Origin: CAYWXV01 sp964462535 | GTDB lineage: Bacteria > Bacteroidota > Ignavibacteria > OLB7 | Length of the DNA stretch: 58,213 nucleotides | Assembly: GCA_964462535.1 (NCBI GenBank) | Contig: CAYWXV010000020.1 | Coordinates: 1-58,213, forward strand | Direction: 5' to 3' | Program-made: the position numbers and the translations under genes | Notes under the pieces: model-generated | What the model was told of the DNA's origin: nothing | The model's database searches: none | Seen by the model: only the letters and a program-made list of their open reading frames with translations | Shown: positions 9,329-19,658 of the stretch, in pieces | Position numbering within the stretch: position 1 is the first letter of the stretch | Layout of the letters: each line of letters opens with the position of its first letter

Positions 9329-9386
9329 ACAGTGAGATCGACATGATCCCCTCGAAATGCACCTGCGCCTGCTCGTGATCGCCGGC

Positions 9387-11093
9387 TCATTGCGCGGTGT
9401 CTGCAGGAGTGGATCGACTCAACCCGGTCATGTAGGCTGACAGGTTTGTATCGGACTCCAATCCGAGTTTCTTCCGAATTCGATAACGATGACTCTCGAC
9501 CGTTCTGGCTGAGATACAGAGGAGATCACCGATCTCCTTATTGGAGAGATTGATATTCAGAAGAGCACAGATTTTCAGCTCGGTGTTGCTCAGATCGGGA
9601 CACTGTTCGGACAGGTGATGAATGAAGTCGTGGTGAACTAGCTGGTACATTTCCTCGAATCGCTTCCAATCCTCTCCTGACCTTAAGGCACCATCCACAG
9701 CCTCCTGCATTTCGAGCAGCGCCTTTCTTCTGACATCATCGGATGTTTCGAGCGCCTTGCGGATCGCCATACGCAGAGACTGAAGCAAGTTGTTTGTCCG
9801 AACGAGATGGGCTGCATTCATCGACAGTTCTTTGGAGCGCTGGTCGGCAACCCCTTCCATATAGGCGGCGCGCTCACGGAAGAATTCTCGCTCCCGCTCA
9901 ATTCGCTCCACATCGAATCGCGTCTGCATGTCAGCGATCGCCTTCTGTCGCTCCGCCGATCCACGACTCTCTCGCAGATTTGCGTAGAGCTCAAGATGAT
10001 GCATCGCCTCTGCGAGTCGTCCCAGTTTTCGATGTCCCTCGTACAGCACCTGGTGCGAGTTCATCACGATCTCTTCCGTTCCAATTCCACCCGAGACAGC
10101 GAGGGCCTCGGTGGTTGCTTCAATGGCTTCTTCGACGGCGTCATTCTGCAAGTGAATCCGGCCCATCTGGAGGAGGGCCTCGCAGTAATCACCGCGAGCG
10201 CCAATCTCTTGCAGCGAGTGCGCTGCTTTCTTCATTTGACGGATGGCCTGCACTGGCTTCCCTTGAAGCGCCTGGATGCTCGCCATCTGCACCTGTGTCA
10301 CGGCCTCGTATCTCCGCTCGCCCAACGAACGGAAAATACCCTGTGCTCGCTCGAGTGTCTGTAGTGCCCGATCGTACTCGCTGCGCGATTTATGAATGGA
10401 TGAGAGGTTTCCAAGGAGATGTGCAATTCCAAACTCATCCTGAAGGCGCTCTGCGATTTCGAGCGCCCTCAAGCGATACTCAAGGGAGCGTTCGTGGTCG
10501 CCGAGGTAGTAATAGATATTTGCTACGTTTCCCGTAACCACCGCCATGTTCCGCTCAATCTTCTCGTCCTCGTAGATGCGCAACGCCTTCAGATACGCTT
10601 CGAGGGCCTGATCGTAGCTCCCAACCGCGTCGTGCACGGTGCCGATGTTGTTGAAGACAGCTGCCAGCCGGAGCTTATCGTCTGCCTGCTGAAAGAACTC
10701 GGACGCGGCGGCGAAGTCACGCAGAGCGTCTGCATACGCCGCGCGGTTCTTGTGGGCAATGCCGATCGAGTTAAGGGCGTTCCCCTGACCAACAAGTGAT
10801 TCCGTCGAGCGATAGATCTTCAACCCCTTGCGGTAGTGTGCGATCGCGTCGGAGTAGTTCGCGTTGACCGTCTGCACATTTGCTACCGCCATGAAGGCGC
10901 GGGCCCGGAGTTCATCATCCTCGAGCGACTCGGCGATCGTCTGTGCCTTCAGAGCGTAATCCATTGCCCGACGCGAATCCACTCGCTCGTACAGGAATGC
11001 AAGCTGGAGCAGAAGGTCGGTCCGATCATACGGATCGACTGTCTGCTCCAGCGCTTCCGTCAGCTCATCTATCTGGTCTTTCGTGGTCGCCAT
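9387..11093 (-). CDS. TPR-repeat LuxR-type transcriptional regulator (paralogue)
   Basis: A 568-aa cytosolic regulator with the same plan as the gene at 2962-4509: TPRs over residues 1-370, a charged coiled coil, and a C-terminal LuxR-type HTH (NKEIGDLLCISARTVESHR, then IRKKLGLES). The two share the ELKICALxxINL lead-in to the HTH, so they are clearly paralogues. No membrane segment is visible. The gene starts 34 bp after the stop of the T9SS beta-propeller gene on the same strand, so the two are probably cotranscribed and the regulator may control surface-protein expression. No strong Shine-Dalgarno precedes the ATG at 11093, as is usual in this group. Confidence 0.85.
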   Translation of the reverse strand: MATTKDQIDELTEALEQTVDPYDRTDLLLQLAFLYERVDSRRAMDYALKAQTIAESLEDDELRARAFMAVANVQTVNANYSDAIAHYRKGLKIYRSTESLVGQGNALNSIGIAHKNRAAYADALRDFAAASEFFQQADDKLRLAAVFNNIGTVHDAVGSYDQALEAYLKALRIYEDEKIERNMAVVTGNVANIYYYLGDHERSLEYRLRALEIAERLQDEFGIAHLLGNLSSIHKSRSEYDRALQTLERAQGIFRSLGERRYEAVTQVQMASIQALQGKPVQAIRQMKKAAHSLQEIGARGDYCEALLQMGRIHLQNDAVEEAIEATTEALAVSGGIGTEEIVMNSHQVLYEGHRKLGRLAEAMHHLELYANLRESRGSAERQKAIADMQTRFDVERIEREREFFRERAAYMEGVADQRSKELSMNAAHLVRTNNLLQSLRMAIRKALETSDDVRRKALLEMQEAVDGALRSGEDWKRFEEMYQLVHHDFIHHLSEQCPDLSNTELKICALLNINLSNKEIGDLLCISARTVESHRYRIRKKLGLESDTNLSAYMTGLSRSTPADTAQ

Positions 11094-11127
11094 ACGACTG
11101 GAATACGGATCAACATCGGGCTTCCTG

Positions 11128-14100
11128 CTACCTCACAATCCTGATCTGAGTGACGACGTTCCGGTCATCAATCATCAGGCGGCAGAGGTAGACACCATCT
11201 GGAAGCGGTCGGCCGGACCAATCGACGCCGTCCCAGTTGAGTGAGTACTCTCCAGCTTCGTACTGATTGTCAACCAATGGCCGAACCGCTTCTCCAAGCG
11301 CATTGAAGACAACGATGGCAACACGGGCGGGATGTGAAATGCCAAATTGGATTGTCGTCCCGTTTGAAAATGGATTGGGGACACACGCAACCCATGTGCC
11401 TGCGCTCTCCCGCTCAAAGTCGACACCGCTTGTCGATGTCGAATCAAATCCGTTGTTCGGTGGCAGTGTGTCTCCGAACATCCTTCCGCCTGTGTATGTG
11501 GGGAGCCCCTGTGCCAGCTCACGCAGAAGGACGACGCTGTCGCCGACCGCAACCAGGGAGCTGTTTCCCTGCGCCATCGAGACAAGATCGACATCCGATT
11601 CCGTCTCTTCCGGATCCCATTTCTTCCCACCATCCGTTGTGTGGAGAATGAGGCCGCCAGCGCCGTGAACCCAGCCGACATCGGGCTTCTGGAATACCGC
11701 TCCGTAGAGGACATTCTGAACACCACTGTTCTGGAAGGTCCAACTGCCGCCACCATCGTCGGTGCGAGCTATCGCTCCGTTATCGCCGACCACGTACCCT
11801 GTCTGCCCGTCCACCATCACGATCTTCTGAAAGGCAACGTTCCCCAGGGACGGATCGTCAGACCAGGTCTTTCCGCCGTCTGTGGTTCGGCGGAAGAAGG
11901 GAGTGGGGGGCTTCGTGCTCGTCGATATTCCTGACGCCATTCCGTTCAGGCGATCAAAGAAGTGGAGTGACAGGACGTTGTCATTTGGCTTCCACGTGAG
12001 ATCGACCGGACTCCATGACTTCCCTCCATCGCTCGTCTGCAGGATCGTCGCTCTATCACCACCGATAAATCCGTTCAGTGAATCGACGAACTGCACAGTT
12101 CGGAGATCGTTGCTGGTTCCGGCGTACATCGGCTGCCACGTGGTCCCCAGATCTCGTGTCTGCAGTATCCAACCGTACTGACCCACAGCCGTGAACGACG
12201 TACAGTCCGACGCGGCCGTCGCGTACAGCGAACCCTGTGTCGATATGAGGGAAGTATCCCACGTGCGACCACCGTTGAGGGTGCGCCCGACGAAGCCGTT
12301 GTCGGCTATCGCGATCATCGTATCACTACGCCGAATGGTGTTGCCGGGAACCGCCGACGGGGCAATCCAACGGAACTGTATGCGACGGAATAGCCCGTCC
12401 TGGTAGCGCGTTAGTATCGAGGTGATGTTCGCCCAGATCGGATCGTCCCCCTGGAGAATACGGTCCCAGAACCCTCGGCCGTAGGTCGATATGCGGAGCG
12501 TGTCGAATCTATTGTCCCCTGTCACGCTTGGGATATAGGCCAATTTGTTGACTGAGACAATCGGAAGTCCGTTCTGGAAGGCATACCAGTTCGTACCTCC
12601 ATCCCTCGTCTTGAACACTCCCAGATCGGTTGCGACATACATGACCAGCGGGTTCGTGGGGTGGCGGGCGATATCCATATGATTCATGGTAACCGGGAGA
12701 TTCCCCGTGATGGGTGTCCATCCACCACCCCGGTCTGTTGTCATGAAGATCTTGTGGTTGTTGTTGTCATCGGTGAATGCGTACGCGCGCGCCGCGTCCC
12801 ATCGATCCGTGACGACTTCGCGAACGGTAGGGTTCCCCAACAGTCCCGACGTTCGCAACGACATGCTGCCTGGCGTTCCTTCGATGATGCGGATGATCCT
12901 TGAAGGGTCAGTCGTTCCGGACGGGAGGTCTCGGGGGCGCCAGAACGTGACATATGCTGTGACTGGTGATCCGGACCCGGTGTTCATCGCAAATCGACGG
13001 GGTGGCTCCCACCGGCCGAAGTCACGTGCGGAACCACTTGTCGCACGACGCCACACGTCACCCCGGTTGGTCGAGTAATAGAGCCATGCAGTGTCGACGG
13101 TAAATGGGTTGTTGGTATTCAGCTTGTTCACCTGGATTGGCGTCATCCAGATCTCGCCAATCCCATTGGTGATGTACTCCTCGTTATCCCCACCATCTCG
13201 CGAACGCTTGCGTAATCCTCCTCCGCCACACCATTGATTGAAATAGAAAAGCCGCGAATCGGTAGGATGAATCGCCACATTGTCCCCGCCGTCGCATCCG
13301 CTGAAGTTCTCCCAATCGGTCAGGATGCCGTCGCCTGTGTTGTAGAACATCGTGTTCAGCCGTTCCGTTCCGTTGTCCTGCGTGCCGGCGACAAGAAACG
13401 TGGGATTACTCCAGGCATTATCCATGCCGTACGATTGCAATGGCGAGTTATCGGGGTAGTCATAGTCAGCGTTGCTCACGACGCCCGTTCGCTCGTTGCG
13501 AACGAAGAATCCGCCATCGCTTCCGATGTAGACCAGGTCGGGACTTGTGGGGTCAAACGTTATGACGGTGAAATCGCTGTGCCCTCCGTCGATGCCAGTC
13601 CAGTGAGCACCACTGTCGCTGGTACGTATCAGGTCAACCGAACCTGCATACACGATGCGCGGATCGTACGGACTTATCTCGATGACATTCTTATCTCCCC
13701 CTTGCCCGTTGTACATGTAGTTGGGGAGTGCACCCCCTACCGGATCCCATCGGGCGCCACCGTTGGTCGTCTTGTAGATTCCTCCCCCGTTGTTCAACGT
13801 GTCTGTGAAGGCGCAATAGAGCAGGTTTGGATCGCTTGGCCCGATGGCCAGAGAAATGGTGGATCCGCAATTCCGCAATGGAAGATTTGTATTCACGGGT
13901 GACCAGCTCTCACCGCCGTTCGTGCTCTTATGAATCCCCTGTCGCCACGGGAGCGCCGCGTACAGGAGCCCCTGATCGCGTGAGCTGTGGACCATTTCGT
14001 ACACACCCCATGCCGGATTGGAGGAGACGACTCTCTTCTCGCGCCAGGTTTCCCCGCCGTCGGTGCTCTTGAAGATCCCCATGTTGGAGGAGAGATAGAT

Positions 14101-14829
14101 AGTACTGGTGTCGGTGTAGGTCCCGCGCGACGTGACAATCACATCGTAGAACATCGAGGTAATGGCGGCCGGGATGACGTCAGACCCAATTCCATTGCGG
14201 AGGATCAGCCGCGTCCAGGTCGCACCGGCATCGGTCGTTCGGAAGAGACCGGCGCCACCGTACCGCGCCCAGTCACCCGTTCCGACGTAGATGACGTTAG
14301 GATTACCCGGATGGGTCAACAACGCGCCAACGGAGGGGTTCGGGAGCTTTGCCCCGAGCTGCCGAAAGTGCCAGTTGTCGCCCGGCAGCTCAGGTCGCTT
14401 GTACCGATCGAAGAACCCACCACTTGATGAACCGATGTACAATCGAACCCCACCACCCGCCGGGGGGTAATACCACTGGATATTCCGGATGCGTCCGTGC
14501 CAGAAGATCGACGTGGTCCCACGCAGCCGGACGCGGCGTGGCCCAATCGGTCTCCATGTCCGCTCGACGAGCAGCGACCCCTCGTCCTTGGTCGTTGCCC
14601 GTCGCTCCACCATGTTCTCGCTCGGCATGCGTTGGATCGTCTCCCATGCGCGGAGATACCCTTCGGGCGTGATCCCGCTCCAGAGCGGGTTCCGATCGGG
14701 ATCGTACTCGTCGTGATCTTCGGCTTCATGCGAGGTGGTGAGGGGTGCCAAATAGAAGGGGGAAATCTGTTGACCGCGCAGTGCGGTCACGGCTAGAATC
14801 AGGAACAGGACCGTCGCAATGCGATTCAT
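11128..14829 (-). CDS. Secreted BNR/VPS10-type beta-propeller protein with T9SS sorting domain
   Basis: About 1,230 aa. The start at 14829 gives a classic signal peptide (MNRIATVLFLILAVTALRG); the frame is open further upstream without support. The body is a long series of sialidase/BNR Asp-box-like repeats (TTDAGATW, STDGGETW, TSDGGKSW, TTDGGKTW), typical of VPS10/YCF48-like propellers that bind ligands or plant-type glycans in other proteins. The C-terminus has PNPFSNGTTIQF and ends with DGVYLCRL and a basic strand, which is a T9SS sorting domain. It is probably displayed on the surface. No catalytic residues for a sialidase are identifiable, so an enzyme call is not warranted. It is divergent from the STAND-TPR gene at 14958, and the TPR-LuxR gene follows it. 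Confidence 0.85.
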   Translation of the reverse strand: MNRIATVLFLILAVTALRGQQISPFYLAPLTTSHEAEDHDEYDPDRNPLWSGITPEGYLRAWETIQRMPSENMVERRATTKDEGSLLVERTWRPIGPRRVRLRGTTSIFWHGRIRNIQWYYPPAGGGVRLYIGSSSGGFFDRYKRPELPGDNWHFRQLGAKLPNPSVGALLTHPGNPNVIYVGTGDWARYGGAGLFRTTDAGATWTRLILRNGIGSDVIPAAITSMFYDVIVTSRGTYTDTSTIYLSSNMGIFKSTDGGETWREKRVVSSNPAWGVYEMVHSSRDQGLLYAALPWRQGIHKSTNGGESWSPVNTNLPLRNCGSTISLAIGPSDPNLLYCAFTDTLNNGGGIYKTTNGGARWDPVGGALPNYMYNGQGGDKNVIEISPYDPRIVYAGSVDLIRTSDSGAHWTGIDGGHSDFTVITFDPTSPDLVYIGSDGGFFVRNERTGVVSNADYDYPDNSPLQSYGMDNAWSNPTFLVAGTQDNGTERLNTMFYNTGDGILTDWENFSGCDGGDNVAIHPTDSRLFYFNQWCGGGGLRKRSRDGGDNEEYITNGIGEIWMTPIQVNKLNTNNPFTVDTAWLYYSTNRGDVWRRATSGSARDFGRWEPPRRFAMNTGSGSPVTAYVTFWRPRDLPSGTTDPSRIIRIIEGTPGSMSLRTSGLLGNPTVREVVTDRWDAARAYAFTDDNNNHKIFMTTDRGGGWTPITGNLPVTMNHMDIARHPTNPLVMYVATDLGVFKTRDGGTNWYAFQNGLPIVSVNKLAYIPSVTGDNRFDTLRISTYGRGFWDRILQGDDPIWANITSILTRYQDGLFRRIQFRWIAPSAVPGNTIRRSDTMIAIADNGFVGRTLNGGRTWDTSLISTQGSLYATAASDCTSFTAVGQYGWILQTRDLGTTWQPMYAGTSNDLRTVQFVDSLNGFIGGDRATILQTSDGGKSWSPVDLTWKPNDNVLSLHFFDRLNGMASGISTSTKPPTPFFRRTTDGGKTWSDDPSLGNVAFQKIVMVDGQTGYVVGDNGAIARTDDGGGSWTFQNSGVQNVLYGAVFQKPDVGWVHGAGGLILHTTDGGKKWDPEETESDVDLVSMAQGNSSLVAVGDSVVLLRELAQGLPTYTGGRMFGDTLPPNNGFDSTSTSGVDFERESAGTWVACVPNPFSNGTTIQFGISHPARVAIVVFNALGEAVRPLVDNQYEAGEYSLNWDGVDWSGRPLPDGVYLCRLMIDDRNVVTQIRIVR

Positions 14830-14957
14830 GATGTTCGCCTGATGTTGGTACCGGGAAGTACTCGGAACTTCGATCGCCAAATGTAGGAGAAAACGACTTC
14901 CGCTCTCCACTTTCCCCGTAGATTCTCAACCAGTTCAAACCCATCAATTTCAACCTC

Positions 14958-17900
14958 ATGTTGATCCCCCGTCCCGAAACCGGCATCCTCCTGGACGCCT
15001 TCGAGCGCCTGGTTGCCGACAGGCGAGGAACAACGCTTTTTATCGCCGGAGAACCTGGGGTCGGGAAGTCGACGTTCGTTGAGAACTTCCTGGAGGAATG
15101 TGATGCCCGCTCTGAAACGAATACCCTTACCGCCACGGGGCGCTGCATCGACCTGGACGGCATCTCACGTGGCTACCTCCCCTGGAAGGAGATTCTGATC
15201 GAGCTTGACGCCGACAAGGCGGCCGGAAAGGACCCCGAAAAGAAGAAGAGTTTCAAGACCATCGTCAAAACGCTCTTTGATGAGTCGGGCTCCGAGTGGA
15301 TTCAGAATATCCCGCACATCGGCGACATATCCGCCGCCATCATAGCAACTGCGCACGCGGTTCAGCGCGTCGCTGAAATCGACGTTTACACAGGTGAGTC
15401 GCGGGAGCTGAGTTTCAAGGAGAGACTCCGACACATCGCACGAGAATGCACCGGAGCATGGATGGGGGCTATTCCGATTGTCGGTGGCCTTGCCGAAGCC
15501 ATCTTCACCACGTCACGGAAGCTGGCCGAGTCGCGTCGGGATATTCAAATGAAGAATCAGGAGGATTTCTTCATTCTGGTGATGAGTCGGCTCAGAGATC
15601 TTGCAAAGGAGAATCCGGTCGTCATTTTCCTGGACGACCTCCAGTGGGCCGACGCCTCGTCCCTCAGCCTGCTCCTCTATCTCTCAAAGAATCTCCACGA
15701 TGCTCCCTACCCACTCCTGATCATCGGCTCGTATCGCCCTGAGGACATTCAGCGTGGACGGTACAACACCACACGCGGCGACGTCGATCGCCATCCTCTG
15801 GAAGAGAAGATCAACATCATGGATCGTTACGCCGCATGCAGTCATGTGACGCTGGAGACATTCGACGCAACACAGATCGACCGCTACATTTCTCAGCGAT
15901 TCCCCAACAACTCCTTCGACTCTCGCGTCGTCGCCAGGCTTCTTCACGTGACCGGCGGCAACGCCCTCTTCGTTCAGGAAACCCTGACGAATATGGTGGA
16001 GCGGAATATTATTCATCGGGAAGGTGAGAGTTGGACGATGACAAAGGATCCGGATTACTCCCTTCTTCCGAAGACGATCGAGGGCGTTATCAAGGAGCGC
16101 TACGAACGATTGAGCGACGAACTGCGCGAGCTACTGGAAATCGCAGCGATCGACGGAGAAGAGTTTGCGTTCGAGATCCTTGAAATCGTAATGGGTGAGA
16201 ATACGCTGAAACTTAGCCGGGGCATTGACAGCTTGATCGGCAAGCACGCTCTTGTTCACAAGTCGAACAAGGTGTATGACCAGCTGACGCGGATTTATGA
16301 ATTCACACACAACCTGGTTCAGAAATACATCTACTATTCCCTGAGTCCGGACTTCCGGCGTGACGTGCACAGAATGATTGCGGGTGCAATTCAGACGCTT
16401 GTCGATGAGGATGACATGCGATTGATTGCCTCGGAATACAGCTTTCACCTTGGTCTTGGTGAAGGGATTATCGACGAGGAGCGCCAACTACTCCTCGATA
16501 CGTCCAATCTCGCCCGAGCAGGTGCAAGGAGGACCGGTATTGAGCGATATCTGAGCGCACTGAAGAAGAGCGCGATCCAACATCGCGCTGAATTCAACAA
16601 TGCCGAGGCGATGCGCGCCTTCGATCACGTGATTGAGCTCGCGAAGATTCTTGAAGATGAGCAGACGATCGTGGCCTTCACAATGGAGAAGGGTTCTCTT
16701 TGTCTGCTTGTCGGTGATTGGTCCGGCGCGCACGAGCTATTCTCCACCGTAGTCGATCGTGCACTCTCCACCGGAGACCGCCGTAGTGAACTCCAAGCTC
16801 GGTGCGAGCGGGGCATTCTTGAGTGGAAGCGAGGGCTTGGGACTGAGGCAATGTCGGACGTAGAGGAGTCGTTGGCGATCTCTCGGGAGATTGATGATCG
16901 GTCTGGCATCTCACACGCGCTGTCGGCGCTCGGAACAATGTTTCTGGAGCGTGGTGAGCATGCGAACGCTCTTGATCGTTTTCAACAGGCACTCTCGATC
17001 GCTGAGGAACTTCATGATCTTCCTTCAGTAGCGTCCATCACCAGCAGCATTGGGGACGTCTATTTCGAATGGGGGGAGCTCGACAAGGCTAACGAGTTCT
17101 TCCTCAGGCAACGGGCGATCTGCGATGGGCTTGGACACCGATCCGGAATGGTGACGGCGTTGGAGCGACTCGGCAACATCGCCATGCATCGCGGCGAGTA
17201 CGACACGGCCCTCGACTATTTCTTCCGCGCTCTCGATCAATGCGAGAAGCAAGGAAATCGCGGATCCACCGCGCTTCTGTTGGGGCGTATTGGTGGTGTC
17301 CACCTTGAACGGGCCGAGTTCGATCGCGCTGCCGAGTATTTCGAGCGAAAACTGACTATCAGTCGAGAGCTTGGGGCCGTTAGCGGAATCGCCAGCACGA
17401 TCGGGAACATGGGAATCATTCACGGCGCCCGCAGAGATTTTGACCGAGCACTGGACTGCTATCGCGAAGTGCTGGAAATGTATGAGCGGGTCGGTGATCG
17501 TCGCGGTGTCTCTATTGCAATAGGGAACATGGGATTGATTTACTCAAGGCAGGGAACGTTTGAACAGGCGATGGAATGCCATGTCCGCGACATGGAAATC
17601 TGCACAAAGCTGAACGACCGGCACGGTATATCGAATGCGTCAGCCAGCATCGGATCGATCCATCGCGCTCGCGGTGAATTCGACAAGGCGCTCGAATGCT
17701 ATCGTCAGCAGCTCGAGATCTGCATGGAAATGGGTGACAAGCGAGGGATTGCGGACGCCAACAGCGATCTAGGCCTCGTCTTTCTGGAGAAGGGTGAGTA
17801 TGAGATGGGGTTGGAGTATCTGTTGCGGGGCATCGAGCTGCAACGATCGCTTGGGATGTTCCTGAAAGTGATTCGTGATGAGACTGGGCTGGTCCGAGCA

Positions 17901-18404
17901 CTGCTTGAGCTTGCCACGGCGCGGACGGATATGCCCAACGTCATTCAGCAGCTGCTGCCGAATGTCTCCTCACGAACGTGGGCCGTCGACACGCTGCGCG
18001 AGGCAAATCGTCGCGTCACGGAGGTGATCGAGCTCTGCACCGACGTGAAGGAGGAGGGGGATCACTATCGGCTCCGAGCCCGAATTCTCCACGCGCGTAT
18101 CGCCCATGAACTTGGCTTGGCCGGTGCCGGCACAGAGGAGGAGCGTCGATCTTCAGAGGCTGACCCTGACCCCGTCCCGGTTCAGGTGAGGCTCCGAGGG
18201 ATGTTGGAGGACATCGGCGATGATGTGGAGGAGGCTGACTTGTGCTTCTGGATCTGGAGATACGACGACAAACGTGCGGAAGGGACTGAGGGGGGGAGGG
18301 CCTTGGAACTCTACCAAAAGCTCTTCGCAAGAGCGCCAAGGCACGTGTATCGGGAACGGATCGAAGAGCTTCGATCATCTGTTCCCGATACACGCGCTGG
18401 ATAG
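14958..18404 (+). CDS. STAND-type ATPase with TPR repeats
   Basis: A 1148-aa cytosolic protein. An AAA_16-like NTPase starts at once (PRPETGILLDAFERLV), with P-loop GEPGVGKST at about 31-39 and Walker B VVIFLDDLQWAD near 220. Arm-like helical segments follow, then from about residue 560 at least ten TPRs (repeated GERANALDRFQQAL-like and GEFDKALECYRQQL units). Proteins of this kind use ATP-driven assembly after the TPRs detect a signal. No catalytic cyclase, kinase or DNA-binding domain is visible, so its output is unknown. It may act through a partner such as the TPR-LuxR regulators nearby. It is divergent from the T9SS propeller gene with a 128-bp shared promoter gap. The last 20 or so codons lie in a large hairpin. 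Confidence 0.82.
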   Translation: MLIPRPETGILLDAFERLVADRRGTTLFIAGEPGVGKSTFVENFLEECDARSETNTLTATGRCIDLDGISRGYLPWKEILIELDADKAAGKDPEKKKSFKTIVKTLFDESGSEWIQNIPHIGDISAAIIATAHAVQRVAEIDVYTGESRELSFKERLRHIARECTGAWMGAIPIVGGLAEAIFTTSRKLAESRRDIQMKNQEDFFILVMSRLRDLAKENPVVIFLDDLQWADASSLSLLLYLSKNLHDAPYPLLIIGSYRPEDIQRGRYNTTRGDVDRHPLEEKINIMDRYAACSHVTLETFDATQIDRYISQRFPNNSFDSRVVARLLHVTGGNALFVQETLTNMVERNIIHREGESWTMTKDPDYSLLPKTIEGVIKERYERLSDELRELLEIAAIDGEEFAFEILEIVMGENTLKLSRGIDSLIGKHALVHKSNKVYDQLTRIYEFTHNLVQKYIYYSLSPDFRRDVHRMIAGAIQTLVDEDDMRLIASEYSFHLGLGEGIIDEERQLLLDTSNLARAGARRTGIERYLSALKKSAIQHRAEFNNAEAMRAFDHVIELAKILEDEQTIVAFTMEKGSLCLLVGDWSGAHELFSTVVDRALSTGDRRSELQARCERGILEWKRGLGTEAMSDVEESLAISREIDDRSGISHALSALGTMFLERGEHANALDRFQQALSIAEELHDLPSVASITSSIGDVYFEWGELDKANEFFLRQRAICDGLGHRSGMVTALERLGNIAMHRGEYDTALDYFFRALDQCEKQGNRGSTALLLGRIGGVHLERAEFDRAAEYFERKLTISRELGAVSGIASTIGNMGIIHGARRDFDRALDCYREVLEMYERVGDRRGVSIAIGNMGLIYSRQGTFEQAMECHVRDMEICTKLNDRHGISNASASIGSIHRARGEFDKALECYRQQLEICMEMGDKRGIADANSDLGLVFLEKGEYEMGLEYLLRGIELQRSLGMFLKVIRDETGLVRALLELATARTDMPNVIQQLLPNVSSRTWAVDTLREANRRVTEVIELCTDVKEEGDHYRLRARILHARIAHELGLAGAGTEEERRSSEADPDPVPVQVRLRGMLEDIGDDVEEADLCFWIWRYDDKRAEGTEGGRALELYQKLFARAPRHVYRERIEELRSSVPDTRAG
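18345..18393. repeat. Large two-part hairpin overlapping a gene end
   Basis: GTGTATCGGGAAC (18345-18357) pairs perfectly with GTTCCCGATACAC (18381-18393). Inside it GATCGAAG (18359-18366) pairs with CTTCGATC (18369-18376). The structure sits in the last codons of the STAND-TPR gene, between two convergent genes. It may be a terminator or mRNA-stability element that the gene end absorbs, or a short inserted palindrome that extended the frame. Confidence 0.75.
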
Positions 18405-18428
18405 GGACTGGAGGCTGGGTGCTGGGCG

Positions 18429-19658
18429 TTATCCAACCTTCCAGGTGTGGACGCGGCCGCCTGTGATTTCGATCGTCAGAACGCCGTCACCGCTGGGACG
18501 CCACCTGGCAATCCGAACCGGTGAATTGTGATCAAAGGTCTGAAGCAGAGCACCATCGGCGGCATTCCAAATCTTCACCTTGTTTCCCACCACGGTCATG
18601 ATGCGGCTTCCATTAGGGCTGAACGCAGCGGCATACAGATTCGACGTCGACGCACCATTCACCTGCTCGATGGTCCTGACGAGTGACCCGTTCGAAGTAT
18701 TCCAGACCTGGAACTTCGCGTCGTACGTCGCAGTCACCACCTGCGAACCACTTCCATCGAAATCGGCACTGTTTATCGGGCTCCCGACGTTCATCGTGCT
18801 GATCATTGCACCGTTCGAGGGGTTGTGAACCTGGACGCGAGAACCCGCAACAAGGATCTTCGAATTGTCGCGGCTGTAGTGAGCAATGCGGATGTCGTCG
18901 TTCGGCGCCATCGAAACGTTGGCCACACGAGCCCACGTCACCGTGTTGTAGACTTCAGCGCGTGTTGGCGCGTCGACGCTGTTCGCGGTTGCGTTCCCCT
19001 GCGAGTGGAGGAGAAGGAGGCGCGAGCCGTCGGGACTGAATTCGGGGAAGCGCGTGACGTTTACGCCCTGCACCTGATTCGGATCGTTGAACGACTGCGT
19101 GAAGTTCGATCCCAGCTTGAAGAGTTCCTGTCCCGTCGTGACACTCCAGACACGGGTGATGCCGTTGCGATCGGCGAACGAGCCGCTTGGTCCGGCAACG
19201 ACCTTGCCGCCGTCATTGCTGAATGAACCGAAGGTTCCGGAGCGGAAGATGCTTCTGACTGCGGCGCGTGTAGGGAGATTCAGGATGACGGTGGAGTCGG
19301 TCGTGGTGCGAAGAAGCATGCGATCGCCGTCATTGTCGAATGCCAAAGGAATTCCTGGTATTGAAACGGCCGTTCCACTGACGACACCATAGACGCTGCC
19401 GCCGCTTGCGGTGGCCAGGGCAACCTCGTTGAACGCTGGACTCCAGAACGCATCTGCCACGCCGGTTGCAATGACGGTGTGTGTTGCCAACGCCACCGGA
19501 ATACGGATGTTCTTCAGACGGGGGTCGATCGTCGGTTGCTGAATCCGGATGTCTCGCGCCGGAATGCGCTGTGCTGTCGATTGAGCCACGGTGCCTGTGA
19601 GGCCCATGAGCGTGGCGAGTGCGAGAGCGATTCGGCTGGTTCGAGTGCGCGTGTTCAT
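18429..19658 (-). CDS. Exported WD40-repeat protein
   Basis: 409 aa with an N-terminal signal peptide (hydrophobic run ALALATLMGLTGTVAQS) and a WD40-type beta-propeller over most of the length, seen in repeats such as AFSPNGSRIMTV, EFSPDGSRLLLL and KIWNAADGALLQTF. AGGAG lies just before the ATG. It is probably periplasmic or surface-exposed and likely acts as a protein-interaction scaffold; no enzyme domain is present. No T9SS sorting domain is visible, so it may stay in the periplasm. It is convergent with the STAND-TPR gene, 24 bp apart. Confidence 0.82.
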   Translation of the reverse strand: MNTRTRTSRIALALATLMGLTGTVAQSTAQRIPARDIRIQQPTIDPRLKNIRIPVALATHTVIATGVADAFWSPAFNEVALATASGGSVYGVVSGTAVSIPGIPLAFDNDGDRMLLRTTTDSTVILNLPTRAAVRSIFRSGTFGSFSNDGGKVVAGPSGSFADRNGITRVWSVTTGQELFKLGSNFTQSFNDPNQVQGVNVTRFPEFSPDGSRLLLLHSQGNATANSVDAPTRAEVYNTVTWARVANVSMAPNDDIRIAHYSRDNSKILVAGSRVQVHNPSNGAMISTMNVGSPINSADFDGSGSQVVTATYDAKFQVWNTSNGSLVRTIEQVNGASTSNLYAAAFSPNGSRIMTVVGNKVKIWNAADGALLQTFDHNSPVRIARWRPSGDGVLTIEITGGRVHTWKVG

